From: Streptococcus sp. F0442
GTDB lineage: Bacteria; Bacillota; Bacilli; Lactobacillales; Streptococcaceae
NCBI RefSeq assembly: GCF_000314795.2
Contig: NZ_KB373314.1
Location: 124,001-188,000 of the forward strand
Direction of reading: 5' to 3'
Length of the DNA stretch: 64,000 nucleotides
Both the position numbers and the translations under genes were made by a program. The notes under the pieces were generated by a model. That model had not been told where the DNA came from and ran no database searches. It saw nothing but the letters and a program-made list of their open reading frames with translations. Positions 34,472 through 42,083 of the stretch are shown here, piece after piece; within the stretch, counting starts at the first letter, position 1; each line of letters opens with the position of its first letter.

Positions 34472-35065
34472 ATGGAGAAATTTACCATTTATACGGGAAC
34501 TGCGGTTCCCTTGATGAACGATAATATTGATACCGACCAAATCCTCCCCAAACAATTCTTAAAGCTGATTGATAAAAAAGGCTTTGGTAAATACCTCATG
34601 TACGCTTGGCGCTACTTGGATAATCAATATACAGAAGATCCAGATTTTATCTTTAACAAGCCGGAATACCGGCAGGCAACTATTTTGATCACTGGCGACA
34701 ATTTTGGGGCTGGCTCCTCTCGGGAGCACGCTGCCTGGGCTTTAGCTGATTATGGCTTTAAAGTCGTTATCGCCGGCTCTTTTGGAGATATCCATTACAA
34801 TAATGAACTCAATAATGGCATGCTTCCTATTGTGCAACCGCTAGAAGTTCGTCAAAAATTGGCAAGCTTGAAGCCGACAGATCCAGTGACGGTGGATTTG
34901 GAAGAGCAGAAAATCATCTCACCTGTTGGAGAGTTTTGCTTTGAGATCGATCAAGATTGGAAGCATAAATTGCTCAACGGGTTGGATGATATCGGGATTA
35001 CGCTTCAGTACGAAGACTTGATCGCAGCATATGAGAAGAATCGACCAGCTTACTGGCAATCATAA
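34472..35065 (+). CDS. leuD: 3-isopropylmalate dehydratase small subunit
   Basis: The 197-residue swivelling-domain partner of LeuC. It shows [20 protein letters not shown] near residue 16, [19 protein letters not shown], and IVQPLE. AAGGAGGA precedes the ATG. It is the last gene of the leucine operon; a new promoter lies just after it, and no strong terminator is seen between. Confidence 0.96.
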   Translation: MEKFTIYTGTAVPLMNDNIDTDQILPKQFLKLIDKKGFGKYLMYAWRYLDNQYTEDPDFIFNKPEYRQATILITGDNFGAGSSREHAAWALADYGFKVVIAGSFGDIHYNNELNNGMLPIVQPLEVRQKLASLKPTDPVTVDLEEQKIISPVGEFCFEIDQDWKHKLLNGLDDIGITLQYEDLIAAYEKNRPAYWQS

Positions 35066-35101
35066 AATTGTATACTTAATTACGAATTTTCTGAAAATAT
35101 A

Positions 35102-35130
35102 TTGAAATTGAGACTAGTTTTTGATACAAT
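35102..35130 (+). promoter_or_regulatory. Promoter of the Sua5/YrdC-family gene
   Basis: TTGAAA, 17 bp, TACAAT, 30 nt before the ATG at 35161. Confidence 0.75.
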
Positions 35131-35160
35131 ACTAAAAAGAATAGAAAAGGAAAGAGACTT

Positions 35161-35946
35161 ATGACAAAACACATTCAATGGGACGGACAACTTTCACAAG
35201 AAGGATTTGATATTTTGAAAGGAGAGGGTGGCTGTATCGTCTGCCCTACAAAAGTTGGCTACATCATCATGACCAGCGACAAGGCTGGATTGGAACGGAA
35301 GTTCGAAGCCAAAGAACGCAACCGTAACAAACCTGGTGTAGTTCTCTGTGGAAGTATGGATGAACTTCGTGCCCTTGCGCAATTGAATCCTGAAATCGAA
35401 GCCTTCTACCAAAAACATTGGGATGAAGATATCTTGCTTGGTTGTATCCTTCCTTGGCGGGAAGATGCTTATGCAAAATTGCAAGCTTTCGGAGATGGAC
35501 GTGAAGAACTTATGACAGACGTTCGTGGAACCAGCTGTTTTGTCATCAAATTTGGTAAAGCTGGTGAGCAAATCGCTAAAGAAATGTGGGAAAAAGAAGG
35601 CAAGATGGTTTATGCTTCATCCGCAAACCCTTCAGGTAAAGGAAACCGCGGGAAAGTCGAAGGAATCGGTGAGCGCATCGAAGGTGCTGTGGACTTGGTT
35701 ATCGAAGCCGACGATTATGTTGCTTCTATCCAACCAGATAAAACAATTGAAACGCGCTATGAACAAGGTGTGATGGTCTCTATGGTGGATGCAGAAGGAA
35801 ACCTCATCCCAGAACAAGGAGCAGGTAGCCGTTCTGTCAATACTTGTCCAGTCGTGATCCGTAAAGGATTGGATATCGATAAGATCATGATGCACTTATC
35901 CGATCATTTCAACTCTTGGAACTTCCGCCAAGGGGAATACTATTAA
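35161..35946 (+). CDS. Sua5/YciO/YrdC-family protein
   Basis: A 261-residue protein of the threonylcarbamoyl-AMP synthase superfamily. It has the entry segment GGCIVCPTKVGYIIMTSD, the KERNRNKPGVVL basic signature, and YASSANPSGKGNRGKVEGIG. The tail beyond about residue 200 is longer than in YrdC. The superfamily's founding members make the t6A precursor; this divergent paralog could instead be a relative with another carbamoyl substrate. It is monocistronic, flanked by its own promoter and terminator. Confidence 0.8.
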   Translation: MTKHIQWDGQLSQEGFDILKGEGGCIVCPTKVGYIIMTSDKAGLERKFEAKERNRNKPGVVLCGSMDELRALAQLNPEIEAFYQKHWDEDILLGCILPWREDAYAKLQAFGDGREELMTDVRGTSCFVIKFGKAGEQIAKEMWEKEGKMVYASSANPSGKGNRGKVEGIGERIEGAVDLVIEADDYVASIQPDKTIETRYEQGVMVSMVDAEGNLIPEQGAGSRSVNTCPVVIRKGLDIDKIMMHLSDHFNSWNFRQGEYY

Positions 35947-35959
35947 GAAACAGAAAAAT

Positions 35960-35985
35960 GCATTCCACTTTGGGATGCTCTTTTT
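35960..35985 (+). terminator. Terminator after the YrdC-family gene
   Basis: GCATTCCA / TGGGATGC with a CTT loop, then TCTTTTT. Confidence 0.85.
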
Positions 35986-36046
35986 GTGAAAGGATAAAAG
36001 ATGGTATAATAGAGACAAACGATGTTCCAATAGAAAGAGAATTGGT

Positions 36047-36412
36047 ATGATCTCCAGAAAAGCATTTATCGATAAAGTAAATCAGGAAGGTTTTTCATTC
36101 AACATTCAAATCCCATGGTGGTGGTATAAAGACTTCAAGTTATTGGTTTGGAAAAAAAGGCTCTCTGAGGAGCAACTCTATCAGCTATTTCTTTCACTTT
36201 GTAGGGAGATAGAAGACCGGAGAATGCAAGCGGTAGCGGATAAGAGGAAGTATCAGACTGGATTTTATGTCGCTGCATGCAATGGTCGCGAGTTTCGCTT
36301 TGAGTTTGTATTCAAAAAGAATCAACAACTAAGAGTTTTTAATCTATTTGAGACAGTCAATGGTCGGAAGAAACTAACCTTGATGGATTTGCTTGATTAC
36401 ATAATGGATTGA
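36047..36412 (+). CDS. Hypothetical protein, tandem paralogue 1
   Basis: A 121-residue soluble protein beginning MISRKAFIDKVNQEGFSFNI and containing RLSEEQLYQLFLSLCREIED, NGREFRFEFVFKKN and FETVNGRKK. Every one of these segments recurs in the next gene, so the pair arose by duplication. No family is recognised. TGGTATAAT about 40 nt upstream is its promoter. The downstream copy starts 57 nt after its stop. Confidence 0.65.
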   Translation: MISRKAFIDKVNQEGFSFNIQIPWWWYKDFKLLVWKKRLSEEQLYQLFLSLCREIEDRRMQAVADKRKYQTGFYVAACNGREFRFEFVFKKNQQLRVFNLFETVNGRKKLTLMDLLDYIMD

Positions 36413-36468
36413 CGATTTATAGAAACAGTAAGGGTTCACTACAGATTGATAAAAGAAAGAGTGGTTCT

Positions 36469-36879
36469 ATGATTTCAAGAGATGAATTTTTAGAAAGAAT
36501 GAATCGGGAGGGATTTTCATTTAGCATTGAAATCCCGCGCAGAAATTTTTCGGATTTTAAATCATTGGTTCGGAGAAGAAGAATTTCAGAAGAAGACCTC
36601 TATCAGCTGTTTTACAACTATTGTCAGGAACTAGAAAACTGTCTGAAAGAAGCAGGAGAGAAACGACGCTTGCTCTTCAATAAATTTCCAGTTAGTCCTG
36701 TTCATGATAAATATAAAACAAAATTTGATACAGTGGCACCGAATGGACGCGAATTCCGCTTTGAGTTTGTCTTTAGTAATGACAATCGTTTAAAAGTTTA
36801 TCACATAATCGAAACTGTTAATGGTCGTAGGAAAAAAACTCCTATGGAAATACTGATGGACTTAGTCGATGCTTTATAG
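36469..36879 (+). CDS. Hypothetical protein, tandem paralogue 2
   Basis: A 136-residue protein starting MISRDEFLERMNREGFSFSI, with RISEEDLYQLFYNYCQELEN, an insert of about 15 residues (RRLLFNKFPVSPVHDK) absent from the first copy, then NGREFRFEFVFSND and IETVNGRRKKTPMEILMDL. The frame opens 20 codons earlier, but alignment with copy 1 fixes this start. Unknown function; duplicated genes of this sort often diversify under selection such as contact-dependent or phage interactions, which here is only a guess. Confidence 0.65.
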   Translation: MISRDEFLERMNREGFSFSIEIPRRNFSDFKSLVRRRRISEEDLYQLFYNYCQELENCLKEAGEKRRLLFNKFPVSPVHDKYKTKFDTVAPNGREFRFEFVFSNDNRLKVYHIIETVNGRRKKTPMEILMDLVDAL

Positions 36880-36938
36880 TGGATATTGATTTAAGAATAA
36901 AAAAAAGTATTTTTACTGAGGCTAAAGCTTAGATAACC

Positions 36939-36968
36939 AGGCAGCATAAAAAAAGCTGCCTTTCTCTT
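36939..36968 (+). terminator. Terminator after the tandem paralogues
   Basis: GGCAGC / GCTGCC around an A-rich loop, then TTTCTCTTT. Confidence 0.75.
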
Positions 36969-37256
36969 TGTTCAAACCTTAACGTTAGTGACTCGTCATA
37001 AATCTTTCAAGGAGGGATTTGTTTTACTTGTTACCATTCTTAGAGGGATCTTCATATTTTTTACACCAATCCTTCCAATTTTCAGTGGATGATGGTCTTC
37101 TCCATCCTTCTTTGAGTCTCTATAACAAGGACTAGGATAGAGGGGCTAAACATTTCTTCTCCATCTTTTATTAGACGCAAACCGACCTCTCCTATTTGAT
37201 TGCCTACCAGCTAGTAGTTATCGAAGTACGGTTTGGAAATAGACAAAAGGTAAAAG

Positions 37257-37288
37257 GACTCTATTTTTGCGATAGAGACTTTTTTTAT
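37257..37288 (+). terminator. Second hairpin terminator
   Basis: CTCTAT / ATAGAG with T7 after ACT; what it terminates is unclear. Confidence 0.6.
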
Positions 37289-37350
37289 AAGTAGGGGTTG
37301 AACCGTAAAGTTAGAATATGGTAGTAGGAGTTTTCTAACTGGTTGAAATT

Positions 37351-37365
37351 TGGTACACTAGAGCT
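37351..37365 (+). promoter_or_regulatory. Extended -10 promoter, probably leaderless
   Basis: TGGTACACT ends at 37359, six bases before the ATG at 37366, the same geometry as at 24375. Confidence 0.5.
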
Positions 37366-38142
37366 ATGAAGATGGAAGATACAATTAATAAAGCGATCAT
37401 TTTAGGGGCTACAGGAGGGATTGGCCGGCAGCTAGCGAAAGAACTGGCAAGAAGTCTGGATTATCTGGTCTTAGTGGGTCGAGATGCTGATAAACTCTCC
37501 CAAGTCAAAAAAGAACTAACTGGGAGCAAGGCGAAACTGTCAATCCTAACATTAGATATGCTAGATCAAATGGCACTAGAAGCTTTTGTAGAGAACCTAG
37601 ATGCAGATCTTCTTGTCAATTGTGCGGGATTAGCCTATTTTTCCCGTGGAAGTGACCTTGATTCAGCCAATGAGCAAGACCTCTGGCAAGTCAATTACCA
37701 CGCTCCGGTCCAACTAATTAAGCAGTTAGTGCAAAAGAATCAGAAGATCCACTTGGTGCAGCTGTCATCTCTGGCTGCTCTTTTTCCTCATCCCTATCTA
37801 GCAGCCTACAGTGCCAGTAAGGCTGCCTTGCAGACCTACACTCTTGCTCTCCAGGAGGAACTGAGGCAATCAGATTCCCCGGTCCAGCTAGGTCTCTATA
37901 TTCTTGGACCAGTCCAAACAGCTATTTTTCCTCCCAAACTTGTAGAAGCATTGGGTGGCAGTCGCTTACAGATGAAGCCCAAGAAAGTCGCTCAGCAGTT
38001 GATCCGATTTATAGAAAGGGATACTTCCTATGCGATTATCGGCCTTCGCTATCGCTTGCTCGTTTTGCTAGGTCGTCTGCTTCCCCAAAGATGGATTATT
38101 CGCCTCCTTGCAAGGTATTTACGAAAGGGATTAAATAGATGA
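37366..38142 (+). CDS. Short-chain dehydrogenase/reductase
   Basis: A 258-residue SDR with the Rossmann glycine motif ILGATGGIGRQLAKEL, the NAG-type NCAGLAYF, catalytic serine in VQLSSLAALFP and the Y-x-x-x-K pair in AYSASKAALQ. The last 40 residues are basic and hydrophobic (RYRLLVLLGRLLPQRWIIRL), a likely membrane-associating tail as in ketosphinganine-reductase-like SDRs. It overlaps the next gene by 4 bp, a glycosyltransferase, so it probably reduces a lipid or sugar precursor in that pathway. Substrate unknown. Confidence 0.82.
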   Translation: MKMEDTINKAIILGATGGIGRQLAKELARSLDYLVLVGRDADKLSQVKKELTGSKAKLSILTLDMLDQMALEAFVENLDADLLVNCAGLAYFSRGSDLDSANEQDLWQVNYHAPVQLIKQLVQKNQKIHLVQLSSLAALFPHPYLAAYSASKAALQTYTLALQEELRQSDSPVQLGLYILGPVQTAIFPPKLVEALGGSRLQMKPKKVAQQLIRFIERDTSYAIIGLRYRLLVLLGRLLPQRWIIRLLARYLRKGLNR

Positions 38143-39281
38143 AATTTGTATTTATATTTTTAGGCGTTTCTTATCTTCTCTTATTTCTCGTCCGTTGGTT
38201 GCTGTCCTTTACTTATTATAAAAAAGGTCAGGCTCATTCTGCTGATTTCCCAGAAGAGCTTTTTACAGTGGTCCAACCAATTCTCTCTGGTGATCCTCGT
38301 TTAGAGAGTGATTTGCGGGCTAATCTTCAGCAAACAGAAGCAGTGGAATTCTACTGGTTGATTGACCAGTCTGATATAGAAGCCCAACGAGTAGCAGATC
38401 AGATTTACCAAGAGGCTTCCTTTGCCCAACGCATTCGAATCTTTCTCATTGAAGACGTCCCTCAAGGTATTAATCCCAAGAGTTACAAGATTGAGCAGGT
38501 TGTAGAGGAGCTAACTCGGCCTTATCTGATTGTTTTGGACGATGATAGTGTGATTGATTTTTCTAAAATGGGTGAGCTAACTGCCTATTTGGGTCAAGAG
38601 GTCATTCTGACAGGTATTCCTTATAACCAGGAGAGAAGCAATTTCTGGTCCAAGCTGGTCGCAGCATTCGTTAATGGCAATTCTTTTATTACCTATTTTA
38701 CTATGGCAGAAGTTGAGGCAAATCACTCCATCAACGGGATGTTTTATATCCTACCGGTAGAACTTGCAAAAGAACAGGGGCTTTTCACAGCGATTAAGGA
38801 TTATCTATGTGATGATTTAGCCGTGGCCGATTTTTTAAGGAGTAAAGGAGTATCCATTATCCAAACACGGGTCACCTGTAATGTTCGAACCACTATCAAG
38901 GATGCCAAGCAATATCTGCTCCAGATGAAGCGTTGGCTTCTCTTTAGCTCTATCTATCTCAAAGAACACATGGACTGGAAGGTCTTTTTCCTCATAGGTT
39001 TACCGAGTTTTCTGCCTCTTCCAGGGTTAATCCTAAGTCTTTTTTTAGGTTGGCCTTATCTTCTTCTAGTCTTTGTCTTACTGGGATTCAAGGCAGTATG
39101 GATGCTCCTCTATCGACAAAGCATTCTATCCAATCGCCTACACTTGGATGAAGTCATCTACGAAGTGATGAATGATTTTCTGCTTCCTTGGCTGTTTATC
39201 TGTGTTCTAATGACTCCTCCTGTGATTCATTGGCGGGGGCGGAAGATTCGAGTGACGGATGGAAAGATTCGTTATGAGTAA
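38139..39281 (+). CDS. Ceramide-glucosyltransferase-like family 2/21 glycosyltransferase
   Basis: A 380-residue membrane glycosyltransferase. One N-terminal span precedes the GT-A domain, which has DDD at 134-136 (LIVLDDDSVID), DD at 225-226 (LCDDLAVADFL) and Q262-MKR-W266, the D-D-D-QxxRW pattern of ceramide glucosyltransferase and related processive or lipid-acting enzymes. Several C-terminal spans follow. The active site faces the cytoplasm. Overlaps with both neighbours (4 and 8 bp) indicate a tightly coupled operon. A lipid acceptor is inferred from the family. Confidence 0.8.
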   Translation: MKFVFIFLGVSYLLLFLVRWLLSFTYYKKGQAHSADFPEELFTVVQPILSGDPRLESDLRANLQQTEAVEFYWLIDQSDIEAQRVADQIYQEASFAQRIRIFLIEDVPQGINPKSYKIEQVVEELTRPYLIVLDDDSVIDFSKMGELTAYLGQEVILTGIPYNQERSNFWSKLVAAFVNGNSFITYFTMAEVEANHSINGMFYILPVELAKEQGLFTAIKDYLCDDLAVADFLRSKGVSIIQTRVTCNVRTTIKDAKQYLLQMKRWLLFSSIYLKEHMDWKVFFLIGLPSFLPLPGLILSLFLGWPYLLLVFVLLGFKAVWMLLYRQSILSNRLHLDEVIYEVMNDFLLPWLFICVLMTPPVIHWRGRKIRVTDGKIRYE

Positions 39282-39930
39282 GATGAAGTCCTATCTAGAC
39301 CGTTTGTCTGCTTTGTCTCCTGATCAGACCATGCTAGACTCTGATCGCTTGGTTCTCTTTCTTAGTGGGAGCAGTGATATTACTTGTGCCGGGTTGACAG
39401 CTGGGCAGTTAGATCTCCTCCATGCTATTTGTCCTTCCGGTTACTCAGTAGTAGCCAGCAATTTTCCCTTCAATCAAGATTTTGAACATATAAATTCTCC
39501 GCAAGTATCCCTCTTGTTGGCTGCTACATCCAATGTTATCTACTATTGGCATACGATTTTGAACTTTCGTTTCCAAAAGTTGTTACAGGAGCACTTGTCT
39601 CCCTTGTTGGAAGCGCAGGAAGTAGTGCTTGTTTGTAAGAGTTCAGGGGTCAATATGCTGACCCAGTGGCTCAGAAGTTTAGGGAATCAGGTCACCCTTC
39701 CAAGATTGCGCGTGATAGCGCTTGGCCTGGTTTCCCAGCTTCTCTTACGTCAAAAGGAACTAGAGCTACTGGTCATCAAAGGAAAGAAAGATCCTTATTC
39801 ACGTATTCTGGATCGCCACTCAGCGGATTTTCAGGTGGATACGGATTATTATAGCTATAAATACAGAGAAGATGTGAAAGGAATCATCTATGACTGGATT
39901 AGCAAAAGTGATAAAAATCGATGTAATTAG
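39274..39930 (+). CDS. Unknown protein, possible alpha/beta-hydrolase fold
   Basis: A 218-residue protein starting MSKMKSYLDRLSALSPDQTM, its ATG overlapping the glycosyltransferase stop. It has a hydrophobic strand RLVLFLSGSSDITCAGL, then VVLVCKSSGVNMLTQWL, where S-S-G could stand at a nucleophile elbow (the normal G-x-S-x-G is not present), then LRVIALGLVSQLLL and a late LLVIKGKKDPYS that resembles the acid-residue strand. If so it may be a lipase/acyltransferase of the same pathway; the call is tentative. It overlaps the next gene by 41 bp. Confidence 0.5.
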   Translation: MSKMKSYLDRLSALSPDQTMLDSDRLVLFLSGSSDITCAGLTAGQLDLLHAICPSGYSVVASNFPFNQDFEHINSPQVSLLLAATSNVIYYWHTILNFRFQKLLQEHLSPLLEAQEVVLVCKSSGVNMLTQWLRSLGNQVTLPRLRVIALGLVSQLLLRQKELELLVIKGKKDPYSRILDRHSADFQVDTDYYSYKYREDVKGIIYDWISKSDKNRCN

Positions 39931-41173
39931 CGTCCCCTTTAGTGGCCATTTATTTCCCACCTTGACCCTAGTGAAGCCCTTGCTGGAGGATCCTCGTTTT
40001 CAGATCCGTGTCATTACAGGTTTTCAGAAAAAGGCATTGGTTGAGCAGATTGGTTTTGACTGCCTTGCCTTGTTTCCTGACCGACCGACAGTGATGGAAG
40101 ATATAGCCAATACAGCCAAGCAAGCAAATCTATTGATCATGTACCAACAATTAATGGCCAATAGCAGACTGATCCCTGAGGTTTTCGACGAAATAAATCG
40201 AATTTGGGAGGCTGAAGGAAGACCAGACTTGGTTATTGCAGATTTTGTAGCAGCTCCTGCAGGTATGTTAGCTGATCGTTTGGAAATTCCCTGGATTACG
40301 ACCATTCCAAGTCCAGTAGCGATTGAAAGTCGTACGACAACCCCTGCATATCTGGGAGGCTGGAAACCGCATCAGGGCATCTTCTATAAGTGGAGAGATG
40401 CACTAGGCAGGAAAGTCATTCGTTTGGCAAAGAAGGCTGGATTTGCTCTGGTTAAGAAGAATCTCGATACCCTAGAGGGTTTCAAATTGTATCGCGAAGA
40501 TGGGACAGAAGCGATCTATTCTCCCTATTCAATCTTGGCTCTGGGCATGAAAGAGTTGGAGTTTCGAGACGATTTTCCATCCCAGCTTAAATGGGTTGGT
40601 TATCGCTGTCTATCTTTTGACAGACTTCCTCAAGAGCAGAAGCAGTATTTCACTAGCTCTAACAAGCGGGTCTTCGTCACTTGCGGGACTCATTTAAAAT
40701 GGGAAAAAGAGCGGATGGTGGAGTATGCAAAGCTTTTGAGCCAAGAATATCCTGACTATGTCTTTTACGTTACCCTAGGCGACCCTAGTGGTTTGGAGCA
40801 TCCACCTAGCATGTTGTCGGAAAATCTTCTGATCTTTGATTACCTCCCTTATTCAGATGTTTTAGATCAAATGGACTTTGCCATTCATCATGCAGGTGCA
40901 GGGATCATGATGGGTTGTATTGATCTTGGGATTCCAAGTTTGATTTTGCCCCAGGACTATGATCAGTTTGACAATGCAGTTCGGGCTGAGTTATTCCAAA
41001 TAGGTTTGGTCTCTCGTAAAAAAACGGAATCCGAAGTCTTGCGCTTATTTAATGAATTGGTTTCTAGGGAAGATTGGACTCATCTAAAGGTCCTCGCTCA
41101 ACAAAGCAAGGCTTATCAACCAACAGAGATTCTTTATCAAGAAATAGAGAGACTCTTGAAAGTGAGGTTATAG
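39890..41173 (+). CDS. UGT-like (GT1) glycosyltransferase
   Basis: A 427-residue GT-B enzyme of the UDP-glycosyltransferase/MGT type. The N-terminal domain has FSGHLFPTLTLVKPLL with the catalytic-type histidine near residue 20. The C-terminal donor domain has RVFVTCGTHLKWEKERM, FDYLPYSDVLDQMDFAIHHA, GAGIMMGCIDLGIPSLILPQ and DQFDNAVRAE, the plant-secondary-product-glycosyltransferase-like box. Acceptors in this family are small or lipid molecules. AAAGGA seven bases before the ATG supports the start inside the previous gene. Last gene of the four-gene cluster. Confidence 0.85.
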   Translation: MTGLAKVIKIDVISVPFSGHLFPTLTLVKPLLEDPRFQIRVITGFQKKALVEQIGFDCLALFPDRPTVMEDIANTAKQANLLIMYQQLMANSRLIPEVFDEINRIWEAEGRPDLVIADFVAAPAGMLADRLEIPWITTIPSPVAIESRTTTPAYLGGWKPHQGIFYKWRDALGRKVIRLAKKAGFALVKKNLDTLEGFKLYREDGTEAIYSPYSILALGMKELEFRDDFPSQLKWVGYRCLSFDRLPQEQKQYFTSSNKRVFVTCGTHLKWEKERMVEYAKLLSQEYPDYVFYVTLGDPSGLEHPPSMLSENLLIFDYLPYSDVLDQMDFAIHHAGAGIMMGCIDLGIPSLILPQDYDQFDNAVRAELFQIGLVSRKKTESEVLRLFNELVSREDWTHLKVLAQQSKAYQPTEILYQEIERLLKVRL

Positions 41174-41230
41174 AAGTAGTGGAGGGGAGACTTCTGTTTG
41201 CTTTCTTTCGGAGACCTTCTATTGATGAAC

Positions 41231-41258
41231 ATAAAAAAACTAGAGCAAAAGCCCTAGT
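41231..41258 (-). terminator. plsY terminator overlapping its stop codon
   Basis: On the minus strand ACTAGGGC-TTTT-GCTCTAGT (one G-U) then T7; the TAG stop of plsY is within the stem. Confidence 0.8.
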
Positions 41259-41898
41259 CTTTTTGTTTTTGATGGGTAATGTTTTTGCCCCAGGTGACGA
41301 TATTTTCATCCTTGTTGAGGATTCGTTTGATATTGTCCTTATGACGGATGATAATCAAGGTCGCCAGTGCGAGGACGATAATGGTAAAGATGATATCGTA
41401 GCTCGGGAGGATCCAACCAGTCAATGGGAGAATGAGGACCCCAATACTAGCCAAGATTGCCACGGTCACACTGGAAAAGGAAATCATACTTGTCAGATAG
41501 AGGCTGCTAAAGAAATAAATGGCTAGGATAAAGAGGAAGAGAGGAGAGAATCCGATGAGGACACCAGCACTGGTCGCTACTGCCTTGCCACCTTTAAAGC
41601 CTGCAAAAATTGGGAAGGTATGACCGATGACCGCTAGAAGACCAAAGACCATTGGAGAAATCCCTGTAACCCCAAAAATAGTCGGCAATAAAACGGCCAA
41701 GGTTCCTTTAAGGAAGTCAACCGCAAAGACGACCAGACCAGCCTTCGTCCCTAGGATACGGAAGGTATTGGTGGTCCCTGTATTTCCAGAACCGTGTTCA
41801 CGTAGATTGATGTTAAAGAAGGCTTTTCCTATCCACAAACCAGAAGGGATAGAACCTAATAAGTATGCTAATACGAGTAAAAGAATTGTTTTCATCAT
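41254..41898 (-). CDS. plsY: Glycerol-3-phosphate acyltransferase PlsY
   Basis: Acylates glycerol 3-phosphate from acyl-phosphate, the first step of phospholipid synthesis. The 214-residue polytopic protein has the conserved loops [35 protein letters not shown] and [16 protein letters not shown], the glycine-rich acyl-phosphate-binding sequences. Two ATG codons adjoin at the start. It is divergent from parE, the usual streptococcal arrangement, and its terminator overlaps its stop codon. Confidence 0.95.
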   Translation of the reverse strand: MMKTILLLVLAYLLGSIPSGLWIGKAFFNINLREHGSGNTGTTNTFRILGTKAGLVVFAVDFLKGTLAVLLPTIFGVTGISPMVFGLLAVIGHTFPIFAGFKGGKAVATSAGVLIGFSPLFLFILAIYFFSSLYLTSMISFSSVTVAILASIGVLILPLTGWILPSYDIIFTIIVLALATLIIIRHKDNIKRILNKDENIVTWGKNITHQKQKD

Positions 41899-42083
41899 AG
41901 TTTCATTATATCAAAAATGCTTTGAATGAAAAAGAAAATTTCTAGCTGAAGTGTCACATCGGATAGTCGGTTTAAGCTAATCGTACTTAAATAGGCTAAT
42001 TAAAGGGAGAGAAGAAAGAAAAATTTTGCAAAATTTCCTAAAAAGCTGTAATATAGAAAAGATGAACAAACAGGAGGTTCCTT

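Larger units (their letters stand above)
36880..37353. other. Gene-poor stretch with two terminators and a possible gene remnant
   Basis: About 470 bp with no complete gene. It holds two hairpin terminators (listed) and, on the minus strand at roughly 37030-37125, a stop-bounded frame without a start reading EGWRRPSSTENWKDWCKKYE before its stop, which may be the tail of a lost gene. Confidence 0.45.
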
